DNA of 64,000 nucleotides from Pleurotus djamor (Eukaryota; Basidiomycota; Agaricomycetes; Agaricales; Pleurotaceae): NCBI GenBank assembly GCA_029747585.1, contig JAPEVF010000162.1, positions 22,019 to 86,018 of the forward strand, read 5' to 3'. Shown piece by piece: positions 23,229 to 34,826 of this stretch (position 1 is its first letter; each line of letters starts with the position of its first letter). The notes under the pieces were generated by a model. It saw only the letters and a program-made list of their open reading frames with translations, ran no database searches and was not told where the DNA came from. The position numbers and the translations under genes were made by a program.

Positions 23229-26200
23229 ATGGCGCCCTCATCACGGCCGGAAACAGTTCTGAAACAGGCGGAAGGCCTCGTTTCTGTTGGGCAAACCCAT
23301 GCCGCCCTCCAATCACTTACGGAAATGTTCTCCTCGAAAAAATTCCGATCGACTCCCCTCGCTTCACTGGAACCGATAATGCACCGCTTCGTCGAGCTAT
23401 GCGTTGAAATGCGTAAAGGCAGGACGGCCAAGGAAGGCCTCATGCAATACAAAAATATCGCTCAGAATACCAGCGTGCAGAGTATAGAGAGCGTGATCAC
23501 GAGATTCGTTGAGCTGTCAGACAAGAAGGTTAGGGAAGCCCAGGAGAAAGCTGCAATCAAGGTGGCTCTGGACGTGGACGATTTGGAGGCCAGTGAAACG
23601 CCTGAGAGCATACTGCTCGGCGCGGTCAGTGGTGATCAGAGCAAAGACCGGACGGATAGAGCGTTGGTCACGCCATGGCTTAAATTCCTGTGGGAGAGCT
23701 ATAGAACGTCGTTGGAGACGTTGAAAAACAACGCCCGGCTCGAGGCAATATACCAGGTAAGCCACCAGGTTGTCAACCCGATACTGGAACGCTGACTTCT
23801 CTGATAGCAAATCGCTCAACAAGCTTTCAAATTCTGCTTGAAGTACCAACGCAAAGTTGAATTCCGTCGACTCTGCGAGACCCTTCGCCTCCATCTCGCT
23901 AACGTTGCGAAGTATTCACATCAAACACATTCTATCAACCTTTCAGACGCCGACACCCTCCAACACCATCTCGATACCCGTTTCGCCCAATTGAATGCCT
24001 CGGTTGAGCTCGAGCTATGGCAAGAAGCTTTCCGATCCGTCGAAGATGTCCACAACCTCCTCACGATGGCCAAGAAGGCGCCTAGACCTGCAATGATGGC
24101 CAACTACTACGAGAAGCTGACCAAAATATTTTTGATGAGTGGCAACGCGCTGTATCATGCCGCAGCATGGGGGCGATACTATGCCGTGGTGACGAGTATT
24201 GGCGGCAAGACACCGGAGGAAATGAGCCGTTTGGCGGGACAGGTCCTTGTAAGCGCTCTGGCGGTTCCGGTAGGCCTCCAAGTCGAGGAGGAGGTCAAGG
24301 GCAAGAGTGCTCGGTTAAGTGCATTGATCGGTCTCACGAAGGTGCCCACGCGTTCTGGTCTACTGAAGGATGCTGTGAGTCGTTTTTGAATATATTCAAC
24401 CCATATCCTTCTAACACAATCGATAGCTCTCGCGAGATGTCCTCAGGCTTGCACCAGAATCAATAAAATCCTTGTACAACATCCTTGAAGTCACCTTCGA
24501 TCCTTTGTCCTTATGCTCTTCCATTTCGCCGCTCTTCCAGAGTCTTTTGGAAGATACTTCATACGCTCCATATCTTCCTCTCCTTCAACGCGCTCTCTTG
24601 TCACGCCTGCTTTCCCAGCTCTCACAGGTCTATTCGACGATCAAAATTTCACAACTTCATGATCTCATCAACCCTCTGAAGGAGTTCAGTGTTGGACCGA
24701 CGTTCGATGAGGTTCAAGTTGAAGCCTACGTCATGGGCTGCGCACGAAGGGGTGAACTCGCCATCCGCGTAGACCATGCTGCTGGTAGCATATCGTTTGT
24801 CGACGATGCATTTGGCTCCAGTGAGGAAGCCAGTACTTCTGCGTCAGCTTCGACTTCCACTTGGGAGTCCCGAGTTCAACCCTCGACATCGGAGCTCGTT
24901 CGCACTCGCCTTTCTTCCATTGCCACATGTCTTCACAACTCTCTCCTTGTCATTGAACCCCCCTCACCTCCTCCATCGAAAGAAGAACAGCAAGAGAAGG
25001 TCGCACACCTGGTCGCTGCTGCTCAAACAGAGCGCAAGGCTCTCCAAGTCAGGCGCGCATTGGTAGCCAGGAGGAGAGAACTTCTGAGTGAGCTATCGGT
25101 CCGAAAGGAGAAAGAAGAGTCGAGTCGAAAGGCGGAAGTGGCTAGAAAGGCCAAGGAGGAGGAGGATCGCCGAACGCGCGAGGAGGTCCGACGCAGAGAG
25201 CGAGAGCGAACTCAGCGTGAAATTGAGACCATTCGTGCCGATGAAGCCAAGAAGCTGGCCATGGCCATGGTTGAGCGCGGTCAACTCAAGGGTGTCGATG
25301 TCGATAACATGGAGAATCTCGACCAAGAGAACTTGATATCCATCCAAGTCGCGCAAATCGAAAAGGAGAAGAAAGAGTTGAACGAACGCTTGCGTGTTGT
25401 ATCGAAACGCTTGGATCATATGGAGCGTGCTTACAGGAAGGATGAACGTCCTCTTCTGGCCCAGGATTACGAACGTCAACAAAAACACGACCGGGAGGCT
25501 TTCATCACTATCCAGCAGACTATCAAAGAAGAAGCGAAACGCGGTCATGAGGAGAATGTTGCCACGAAGGCTCGATTATCCCGAATGATGGAAGACTTCC
25601 GCCAGAGACGAGATGCTCTTCTTGCGAAGAAGAACGAAGAGTTTGCGAGGAAGAAAGAGGCGGCCCAGCGAGACAAGATCGACGAAGAGAAGGCCAAGAG
25701 ATTGAAGGCCGTTTCTTTGCAATGGGAAGAGGAGAAGAAGAAGCTCGAAGAGGAGGAAAGAATCAGGAAGGAGAAAGAAGAAGAAGAAGCTCGCATCGCT
25801 GCCGGTATGTCTTTGATATCTATTTTCTTGGATTGCTCGCTAATATAATCGTTGCGTAGAACGCAGAGAAGAAGAAGAGCGTCGCCTCGCCGCAGAAGAG
25901 GAGGCCCGTGCCGCCGCCGAGGCAGCAAAACGTGAAGAGGAAGAAAAACGTGCTGCTCTCCGCAAAGCTCGTGAAGAGGAACGTGCCAAGCTTGACGAGC
26001 AAGCCCGTCTCCAGCGAAAACGCGAAGAGGAAGCCGAAGCTCGCCGTGCAAACCGTCAAGCAGAGAAGGCTGCCCCACCTGCTCGAAAGCCCATCTTTGG
26101 CTCAAGAGAAAATGGCAACGACGACAGTGGGGGTGGGGTTTGGAGACGATCAACCCCAGTCAACACAGCGCCGCCAACACCCACACGTGCCTCTGCCAAC

Positions 26201-26435
26201 GGTCCCCCTCCTCGCTCTGAAAGCCCTGCCCCTGGTCCGGGAGCTCCCAGAAAATACACACCGGGAGCTTTCCGCGCTGCTCGCGAAGCTGGTAACCCGC
26301 TCCCGCATCTAGGAGTTCTGCCGCTGCTGCCTCCGGTGGTTCGCGTCCCGCGTCTCCTGCCCCCACCAAGACAGATGACGACGGCTTCCAAACAGTTGAG
26401 AAGAAGGTTTATAGGCCTAGGCAACTGCGCGGATG
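23229..26435 (+). CDS. TIF32: Translation initiation factor eIF3 subunit a
   Basis: Scaffold subunit of eIF3 in 40S recruitment. The start is ATG 23229 ([18 protein letters not shown]). Exons are 23229-23756, 23808-24374, 24427-25804 and 25860-26435. The N-terminal TPR-like/PCI part shows [39 protein letters not shown] and [20 protein letters not shown]. The PCI winged helix reads [20 protein letters not shown] with [12 protein letters not shown] very long charged coiled coil of Arg/Glu/Lys repeats follows, then a Pro/Ser-rich tail ending [20 protein letters not shown]. As written, the frame breaks at a CCC run at 26296-26298 and would stop late in a wrong frame. One missing C restores the conserved tail, so a sequencing indel is the likely cause. 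Confidence 0.94.
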
Positions 26436-27280
26436 AGTTATTGCAACTTGATTGTACAATATTTCACGACGCGATCTATGTAATGCTTTCGATTAATTTC
26501 TAATGCTCCTGCTCCAATTTCTCAGTTGACTGCTCAGACCCGGGCTTATTAGGACCTAGCGTGTATTTTCCTTCTTATCTGGATGGAACAACTCACACTC
26601 ACTGCGCCCCTTGTCCCAGATCACAAAACGATCCTGTTTACTGCCGCCGTTTCATATGATTCTGGACCCAATTCACTTCGTTGTCATACAATCTGCGCGC
26701 CGCAACATCCCCATCCACACTTTGCATGGAACTTGCGTCGATCTCTCCCTTCTTCTCCCTCTGGCATCTCCCCTTTACACCCCCCCCCCCCCCTTACCAA
26801 CGAAAGCCTAGATGCGACGCGCAGTGTATCGTCATCGATTGTGAGCTCGGTGACGGAGCCAAAGGAGAGGGGTGGTGGAGCTTGCGGGCCGTGTAGTGAT
26901 GAGTCTCCGCCCTAGATTTGCAAACCACTCCACTCTTCAAATGTGGACGATCTCCCCAAGTAAGTACCGACGTTGTCGACGCGCTCAGACGTCGAAGCAT
27001 CGCTCACAGGGATCCACGCCAATCCACATCAACACCGTGAGTGCTCCTTCGCCCGGATTGCCACCTGTAACCTGATGCCGTCACGGACCCTTCGTCGCCT
27101 TACTCGTTCCAGTAAAAGATCGACTTCGAGATGTGGTGGCGCTACCACATAATCAATGCTATTCATAGCGTAACACACATGTTTGAATATCCCTTCCTTA
27201 CTTCTGCGTGTAGTATAACAGATGTTATGACACTCTTTCTAACTAGGCACCACACCCCAAGTTACCACCCTCCCATCAAT
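26436..27280. other. Intergenic region between eIF3a and TmpA-like paralogue C
   Basis: Same-strand spacer containing the eIF3a 3' flank and the paralogue C promoter. A 14-base C run sits at 26780-26793. Several overlapping plus frames around 26583-26915 read through the C run with low-complexity proline and no motif, so none is supported. Confidence 0.5.
26780..26793 (+). repeat. Poly-C homopolymer (14 nt)
   Basis: Uninterrupted run of 14 C in the spacer between eIF3a and the TmpA-like gene. Its exact length is likely to be unstable or miscalled. Confidence 0.9.
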
Positions 27281-29017
27281 ATGAACAACCTCGTCCTTCC
27301 AAACTCGAATCCTTCTTGCGCGACTTTTGATTCCTCTCTCACTCTTCAGCCTTCGGTGAGCAGGACCTTCGATAAAACTAACCTTTCAATATCCCACCTT
27401 GGACCAGTCCCTTCAACCGCCCCTCTCGAGAAAGGGTTTCAAGCTCATACGCCATGGGACGGCTACGCAGAGGATGACCTCCCAGAGAAATCTCAAGAAA
27501 AACTTGTACGCAATATAAGGCACCAAGTTTTCTCTCTTTACCGTCGCTTTTTTGGCCTGGCCTTCGCTGCGAATATTGCCATCCTTATCGCCGTTCTTGT
27601 CAAAGGCGAAGTCAATTCGCTGAAGCTTGCCCAGATAGTGATAGCCAACTTGTTTTGTGCTGTCTTGATGCGTCAAGAGTATGTTGTCAATGCGTTCTTC
27701 ACTGTATGTTGTGCAGTGCCTTCATCGTACGTCTCTATCTTTTCACACACGATCGGTGGGTAGTAATTCTGGACCAGTTGGCCAATGGCCGTTCGACGTA
27801 TTTTTGCAAGGGTGTATTGTATCGGAGGCTTCCATTCAGGATGCGCCGTTTCTGGCGCAGTCTGGTTGATTGTCTTCACTGTTCAAGCTACCAGAGACTT
27901 CGTCAGAGGATATAAAGTGCTGCCTTTCGCTTCAGCGTCATCCCCGTTCCTACTGACTTTCGAATAGGTCTCTCTTGCGACCCTGGTAGTCACATACATC
28001 GTTTTGTCCGTCATCATAGCCATCATGTTCTTTGCTTATCCCGCGATACGAACGTCGAAGCACGACACCTTTGAGCGTACTCACCGATTCCTTGGATGGA
28101 CCTGTACCGCAATTGTATGGGCGCAGGTACCGTCCCCTCATCTCCACAAGGGTATTCTTCCTGCTCACCAGTTTTCTAGGTCGTCCTTCTTACCAACGGT
28201 TTTAAACCGCCGAACCAGACCTTAGGCTCCTCTCTGGTCAAAGCTCCCTCATTCTGGCTTCTATTGATCATGACTTGCTCGATCATTCTACCGTGGCTGC
28301 GACTTAGAAAAGTACCCGTTCGAGCAGAAGTCCTATCTCCCCATGCCATCCGAATATACTTCGATCACAGTAAGCAACATCAACTTTCTGCGGGCGATGC
28401 ATGTTTAATCCAGCTCGCCCCGCCAGTCACACCAGAGATTGGCACTTCCACTCGGCTTTCCGACAGCCCTCTGTTAGAATGGCATAGCTTTGCGAACATA
28501 CCAATAGAAGGTGTGAAAGGCTACTCCCTCGTGGTATCTCGCGCTGGTGACTGGACGTCGAAACATATCGATCATCCACCCACAAAGCTCTGGGTCCGCG
28601 GTATCCCAGCCTACGGAGTGCTGCGCATCATCCCTATCTTCCGCAGAATCGTCCTTGTAGCAACAGGGAGTGGGATTGGGCCATGTATGGCATCTGTTTT
28701 GGAGCGACGGATCCCTATCAAACTGCTTTGGACTTCGCCTGACGTCAGGGGGACCTTTGGTGACGAACTGGTCGACTCCATTCTCACAGCTTCACCTGAT
28801 GCTGTTATCTATGGTGTGTTGAGCGCATCATATCGTTGCTGACATTGACTGAATGAGTTTGATCAGATACACGCAAGTACGGCAAACCTGACATGGTCAA
28901 GCTGACTTTGACGCGGAAGCTGTGTGCATTATCTCCAACCAGAAACTCACAAGCAAAGTTGTATACGGCATGATGAGCCGGGGCATTCCAGCATTCGGGG
29001 CTATATGGGACTCTTAA
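27281..29017 (+). CDS. TmpA-like transmembrane flavoprotein oxidoreductase (paralogue C), 3' frameshift
   Basis: The start is ATG 27281 (MNNLVLPNSNPSCATF). The order is the same as in the other two family members: PWDGYAEDDLPEKSQEKLVR, membrane segments with VLMRQEYVVNAFFTVCCAVP, GGFHSGCAVSGAVWLIVF and TYIVLSVIIAIMFFAYP, then KHDTFERTHRFLGW, HAIRIYFDH, LEWHSFANI, GYSLVVSRAGDWTSKH, VLVATGSGIGPC and KLLWTSPDVRGTFGDE. Introns such as GTACGT...GGACCAG and GTACCG...TTCTAG join these cleanly. In the last exon about 19 nt are missing after codons for MVKLT (around 28905). The frame as written ends at 28973, although the ancestral frame continues intact to FGAIWDS and a stop at 29017. The sequence is clearly closer to the module of the 12-16 kb fusion than to paralogue B. 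It may be a young pseudogene or an assembly error. Confidence 0.82.
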
Positions 29018-29614
29018 GCTTGCCTGTGCCGAACGAACAATCCAATCACTCTGCATCGTGTAAACTATGTATTACTTTTAGCTTTACAATACGACACAAT
29101 ACCAAAGCAAAGCAATTATATCCCTGTGGGGGAAGCGAGCTATCCAATACTAAAGAAGATACTGCGAGAAGCGCAGAAGGTACGAAGAAAGTACCGAATT
29201 CGTTGCCCAACTATGATAGTTGATGATGCACTGAAAAAGCCCTCGTAAAGATTAACATTGGTCTGGGTTGAGGCAGTAACAAGACGTATCCTAAGGTACC
29301 TTCAGACGAGAGACGAGAACATTCTATCGTAACAATGGAAAAAATGCATATGGGGACTCTTGATTTGTATTCATGATTTTCGTGGTATGAAAAGAAAGCG
29401 TGAAGAGAACAAAATATGTGTAATTGAGGGATGTGAATGTGATGATGGATGAATATGTTGAGAGGAAGGAAACGGAATGAGACGAGACGAGACAAACAGC
29501 GATGAAGCGAAAGCCTGTATACACAGATGTGACATCGATGGGAAAGGAAAACAACGAACATGATGGAGCACTTGCTGGGTCACGAGTGCGTCGATGGGGC
29601 CGAACGATCAAGTT
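29018..29614. other. Convergent intergenic region, paralogue C / CDK1
   Basis: About 600 bp between two 3' ends. Only AT-rich low-complexity frames are seen (29211-29611 minus); it is probably 3' flanking sequence of both genes. Confidence 0.5.
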
Positions 29615-31467
29615 TCAAGCCTTGTAGTCGGCGAAGTAAGGGTGAAGGAGGGCACGTTTCGCTAGCGGGGACCTCAATGCCCAATCGTCGTGGTATAAAG
29701 CAGAAGGACGAACCTGAGATACGCTTCGCGGAGTCATATGTAAGGGTTTTCTAGGAGGCACAGTTGAGAAAAGAACACTGGGACGAAAAACATTGACGGG
29801 TTGCATCTACCTTGAGCATATCGAGTCCATCCTCATCGAGGGCGTCAACGATACGAGAGAGATCTTGCTGGGACCATTGAGGGAACGAGGCCTTATAATC
29901 AGGCAGCTGGCTAACACCAGGCCAACTTTCTTCACTGGGCGTCCCAAGGATCCTGTCAAACAGATGGTCTTAATTTGGTGAACCGTAGAGTAACTCGAAC
30001 AGAGATACTAACCTGAAAATCTTAAAAATCTGGTCAATTTCAGAGTCGCCGGGGAAGAGGGGATGGCCGTGCATGGCCATTTCAGCAAAGATACAACCGA
30101 CCGACCACATATCGATTGCCGTTGAGTAGTGGCGCGAACCAAGGAGAACCTCTGGGGCTCGGTACCAAAGGGTGACAACCTACAAGGAAAGGTGTCAATA
30201 ACAAGCCTGAGCATGGGCGTCAGAAACCGACCTCATGCGTGTAAGTTCGCATCGGGATACCGAAAGCACGAGCAAGACCAAAATCCGCCAATTTCAGGTT
30301 GTCATCTCTATCAATGAGCAGATTTTGGGGCTTCAAGTCGCGATGGAGGATACGATGGGCATGGCAATACAAGAGGCCCGAGTTGAGTTGATGGGTGAAT
30401 TTCTGTCAAAAGAACGCGATCAATGATACGGAATTGGGCCGTGACGAATGATGGCAGGGTCACGTGGATGGAATTAATTTGGCGTCGAGGTGTCTCGCGC
30501 CGAATGGAAGCCATGCGACAATAACAGACGGCCAAGGGTATTGGTAGATGAGCCAGACCATCCTAAACCCCGTCGGAAGGCCTTGCACCGGGCTCTGCTC
30601 ATGCGGCGCATAAGACATCTCCATCGAGGTCACGGGCCGAATGAGAACGCGTATGCGTATGCGCTTTAAAAGGCCAAAAAACCAGCGTCCATCACGCGTC
30701 AGAGTCCACGCGCGTCACCAGACGACAGATTTATAGCACAACAATAGGTAACCAAGATGATTCCAACAAAGAAGCACTCCGATGATGCGGTGAAAGTGTG
30801 CCGGTGGTGCGGCTTACCTTCAGTAGGGCAGGTGATAAAGGCGTGTTGCGCTGATTTCCATTTTCCATGTAGCGCTTAAGATCGACATCTAGGAATTCAA
30901 AGACAAGGTAGAGCTTCTGGTCTGCATGTACGATGTCGAGCAGCCTGTACGGTTAGGGTTGGAATTCGGTTTCGTATGGCATGGGAATATGGTGGCGCGA
31001 TGTAGCAACAATAACATAAGTTAGTTCAGTCGATTTGACAAGCGGGGGAGACACGGAAATACGCACTTGACGATGTTCACGTCGCGCAACTCCTTCAGCA
31101 AGCTAATTTCTCGGATGGCGGTACTTGGCACGCCCTCATCCTCGGCTTCCAGTCGGATTTTCTTAAGCGCGACTATTTGATTGGAAGTCACATCTCGCGC
31201 CTTGTAGACAACACCGTAAGTTCCTGCGAGATCGACGTCGAGGTCAGACACGGTCAAATGAGAGAAACCCAAGGGCCTTGAAAGCAAAAATGACGCACCT
31301 TCGCCTAGAATGCGGTCAGAAGCACTTCAGATGGCCATCGTCAAAAGAGACGAGTAATCGATGATAACGCACCAATCTTCTCGATTTTAGCGTAGCTAGA
31401 CAAGGGATCTGCCCCATCAGCTTATACTGCAAGAAACAGTTGGTGTAGGGGTCGCTGACCGATCCAT
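29615..31467 (-). CDS. CDC28: Cyclin-dependent kinase 1 (Cdc28/Cdc2)
   Basis: Master cell-cycle Ser/Thr kinase. The start is ATG 31467; exon 1 encodes [11 protein letters not shown]. An intron, a 6-nt exon (31299-31304) and another intron complete the glycine loop [13 protein letters not shown] with the inhibitory Thr/Tyr pair. The PSTAIRE cyclin-binding helix is intact ([14 protein letters not shown]). Also visible are [13 protein letters not shown], the catalytic loop [31 protein letters not shown] with the activation-loop Thr, [36 protein letters not shown] and [12 protein letters not shown]. The C-terminus is [15 protein letters not shown] at 29615. The exact PSTAIRE sequence and the MDRYxKIEKIGEGTYG start identify the CDK1 orthologue rather than Pho85 or CTDK-type kinases. 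The gene is divided by many short introns. Confidence 0.97.
31299..31304 (-). other. 6-nt microexon of CDK1
   Basis: On the minus strand the bases GCGAAG lie between an acceptor CTAG and a donor GTGCGT. Joined to the flanking exons they complete Gly-Glu-Gly of the GEGTYG loop in frame. Without them the loop and the frame are lost. Confidence 0.85.
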
Positions 31468-33289
31468 CCTGTCCAAGTCTTTGTGAAGATGAAGAGGTGT
31501 CTTCTAAGCGAGGTGCTGGGTGCTTTCCGTGGCACAATGTGGTGGTGGTCGGAGAGGTGGAGGACCAGGATGAGGCGATGGATATCAGATACGCGTGGGC
31601 GTTGCCAGGGGCGATGGTGGGCGTCGTCTGGAGTTGGGATTGTGGGGGACGAGTTTGCGTTTTTGACCAATTTGGGCCTTTTATGTACAGCTGCACAGCC
31701 ACAGCCATTTGTAGCTTCCGGTGACAGCAAGTCATTTCAAATCCTCGCGTCCATCCATCAAATGGTTCTGAACTCACTTTATTGTCTATACCTTGTTTTG
31801 GAGTAATGCACCGTCACTGAGCCGAAACGCTTCCATTTGTGCTTGCAGGGAAGGTCACAGGCTATATTTGACGTGGTATAAGCTTCACTGGGAACGTTAT
31901 CGCACAGACAATTCACCTCCAAACCGAGTAGTATGAACCGCCATATGGGACACTATTCGTTATTGCGACGTTGCTATGCGCTGCGTGACTAGACCTGAGG
32001 GAAGACCATGTGTGATTCAGAGACAGGAGCCTCCTGATTGATGTCCCTTTGTTCTTTTTATTTCTTTTTTCAATCTTCAGGTTTATGCTCAGGTCCAAGA
32101 CTCAGGCTTGCCGCAAGACTGTGTCTATCAGTTGAGTGCTAATGCAAGACTGAAGCTGAATTTGCAAGCTCCGATTTCTCTCTTTCTGTTAGGGCCACTT
32201 CTTGAAAGGCGACGTAACTGCCTCTGCACAGTGCACACGTAAGATACAGTCTATATGATGCATGCGAGCTGGTATTGCTCGGCAATAGCATAAGAAATGG
32301 TGCAAAAGCAGCTGTGATCTAGTCTCACCCTTCTTCGAGAGGAACGCCGAGGGCTTACGGAAGAACTCCTTGAGTACCCTTACTACCCCTAGGTCACGAT
32401 GCTCGTGATCGACTGTCTAGTCGCGTCTGTTGGCAATGGTGTCTCTCACCTTCGCCACCACCATCATCTTATCCTGTCTGCACATACATCCCAGCCGATG
32501 ATGAAGCCGGTATCTACCATCTGAATCATATACCCAAGAGCACTGCGGCACTGTAGCTTCCTGGCGTCGTATTTGGGTAGTGCCCTCTGAATTTATTGAT
32601 CCGAAGTGGATGACGCGTTAGTATCATGATATTACAACTTTTACCAAAATTTGCTGATGAGTTTTCAACTTCAGACTATCAACAGGTCATGGTGGCTATC
32701 TTAGACCGTAGCAATTTGAACTATTCCATAAACCCAAGCGTACGGTTTCCTAATGTTTCGCCTGAATCACTGTTCACAATTCGACGAATGGTTTCGTCAC
32801 GCGAGCTGCACAGTGCTATACCTTCGGCAACAAGTTGCCTTGCGATTGCAACTAACCGGGGACTTGGTCGGCAGTTCCTCGCCGTGAACATGAAGTTGTT
32901 CGTAGTTGGAAACAGATACTGCGGGTCGCGACTGATTTTTCCGCTCTCTCTGCAACGTAGCATGTCTTTTGCGCAAGGGGCAACCGTTGGGGTTCATTGA
33001 TCCATCACTTAGACGGTGTCATCATATGCTATTTTTATCTTCTTGCAGATGCGCAAGTTGAAACCTACCTTGCCGCTCATTGCTTTCATGATGGCACTGT
33101 GTGTCTTCGGCAGCGACATCACACAGGAAGGGGAGAGGGTAGGTCTATAAAAGCAGCGTGCCCCTTACCCTTCGAGTTCTCCATCCTGGTTGATCTCTTG
33201 GTGCTGGTCACTAACACCCACTTCCCATTCCCTCTTTTCACGCTACTCGCCTACCTTCCCCAACCCCACCGACGTTTCTTTGAATCGCC
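31468..33289. promoter_or_regulatory. Divergent intergenic region, CDK1 / secreted paralogue 1
   Basis: 1.8 kb between divergent starts. The part next to CDK1 has no features I can name. The right half contains the upstream segment shared with secreted paralogue 2 (listed separately). The frame 32626-33000 overlaps that shared segment and is not conserved as a protein. Confidence 0.5.
32741..33000 (+). promoter_or_regulatory. Upstream segment shared with the second secreted paralogue
   Basis: Blocks such as GTTTCGCCTGAATC (32755-32768) and, at about 32902-32960, GTAGTTgGAAACAGAT followed by CTGATTTTTCCGCTC recur in the same order upstream of the minus-strand paralogue (49950-50210, reverse complement). 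The distance to the ATG is similar, about 330 bp here against about 365 bp there. This looks like promoter DNA copied with the gene. Confidence 0.75.
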
Positions 33290-34454
33290 ATGGTCGCTTC
33301 CAAGTACCTATCTGCATTGGCTTCTTTCCTCATCGCCGCACCTTTGTTGGCTGTCGCGATCCCGTTCCCCCATATTCCTCGCGGTCTTCCTAATGGTACC
33401 CACCGTATTGCCTATGACGAAGGAAACCACAGCTTGCTCGCCTATGGCTCATCCGGCGAGATGCTAGGCCGCGTCCATCCCGGCGTGGGTAACCCACAAA
33501 AGCGTGGTGCTGGGTCGTGCTCAAGCCTTTGTACGTCTTTCGCCTGTATCTGTCTGACTTGCCGTTTGCTGACTCGTTAAAACTCTAGCCTCTGATGATG
33601 TCCAGAAGCTTCCTGGCTGGAAGGCTATCGAAGCTGAGGCCAACAAAAATTGGGGCAGTGGAAAGCGTAATATTGTTACTAACGACAAGGTTGGTGAATT
33701 GAACCCACCGTGCTTGGATTATCGACTGATGAGGGCCGTTAGGATCTACCCGATAACCCAGCACAACTCTGTGCTGGAGATGGTCCTGTTATTGTCAAGA
33801 AATCTGGTCCACCTCAGTGTACTACGTCTAAACAGTCCACGGATGGCGTACTCTCATCAGGCGGTAAAGTGAAGTTAGAGTTTTCCCAAGGGACTGATTT
33901 TTCTGCCACTCATACTGTGACCAGTGAGTAGTTTCGTCGTTTCTTCCGCCCAGCGGCTGACTTGTCGTTCTTTCAGAGCAATCTACCTTCGGTACCAGTA
34001 CAACCATTTCCGTTGGAATAGGATTCAAGGATTTGTTCGACATTGGTGCTGATGTCACGTCCACCGCGTCGTTCTCAAATACCTTGTCTGACTCGACGAC
34101 TTCTTCTGGCTCCACCATGTCAAGTACGTCTATCACCATGAAGGCCCCCCCTGGGAAGAAGTGCCACCTGTACGTATCCTCCTTGTATCTCGGAGTCTCC
34201 TTTTCAACGGATATAATCCCCGCAGTGATTTCCAGAGCAAGGCGTGTACTATTCAAGGAAAAGGAGCGATTCCATATGTCGCGACTGGATGGGTATGGTT
34301 TGAATATGACGACCGGGTTCAGGGCCACTACAAGTGGGCCGTCAGCATTGACCAGACAATCCCCAAGGTGGAAGATCGGTCGTCAAATATTGAGTTCAAG
34401 ACTGCAGCTTCATCCACCACGAAGAGTAAATACAATGGAGTCTGTGATAAGTAG
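33290..34454 (+). CDS. Secreted protein with aerolysin-like segment (paralogue 1)
   Basis: 314 codons in five exons (33290-33530, 33589-33689, 33743-33923, 33977-34169, 34226-34454). The signal peptide is MVASKYLSALASFLIAAPLL. A short pro-region ends in a Kex2-type Lys-Arg (NPQKR), so the mature chain probably starts GAGSCSSL. The middle carries LPGWKAIEAEANKNW and a Cys pair; then FSQGTDFSATHTVT, a Ser/Thr-rich alternating stretch (SNTLSDSTTSSGSTMSS) and MKAPPGKKCHL. The C-terminal part has GWVWFEYDD, VEDRSSNIEF and YNGVCDK. The Ser/Thr-rich hairpin-like stretch followed by a P-G-K turn resembles the insertion region of ETX/MTX2 (aerolysin-fold) proteins. This is a pattern-level resemblance only; toxicity is not shown. 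A close paralogue lies at 48438-49614. Confidence 0.8.
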
Positions 34455-34826
34455 AGCGTCTGTATATTACACTCTACTAGTCATATACTCGACTCTGTAT
34501 GAATGCCGTTTTGTTTTCTGCATCCTGATGACCTCCTACGAAGTCGCCAAGACCCAATATCCTATGAATCCAATGTGAATCGACGGTTTCTTGCGATCGG
34601 TAGTAGAATAATATCCATCCGCAAGCGCGCGTCCATGTGTGAGCACTCATTCTCAGTCGATTATCTATAGAACCGTGAGGGAAGCACAGTCAGGAAGCCA
34701 ACCCATGTGCATGAAAGTTTGAAACAGTCTTCCCGGCCACTCCTGACAGTGCCCAAGAAAGGAGATCGATGAGGCGCCCAAAGGGCGCTTTTCGTCACGA
34801 CTCACGTTGGACTCACGACCACCATC
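34455..34826. other. Intergenic spacer before EXO70
   Basis: 372 bp holding the 3' flank of the secreted paralogue and the EXO70 promoter. Nothing else is visible. Confidence 0.5.

Noticed and set aside
26583..26915. 110-codon proline-rich plus frame across the poly-C run
   Set aside because: Low-complexity reading of the homopolymer, overlapping several other frames, no motif.
32626..33000. 124-codon plus-strand frame upstream of secreted paralogue 1
   Set aside because: It overlaps the promoter segment shared with paralogue 2, where the frame is not conserved; no motif.
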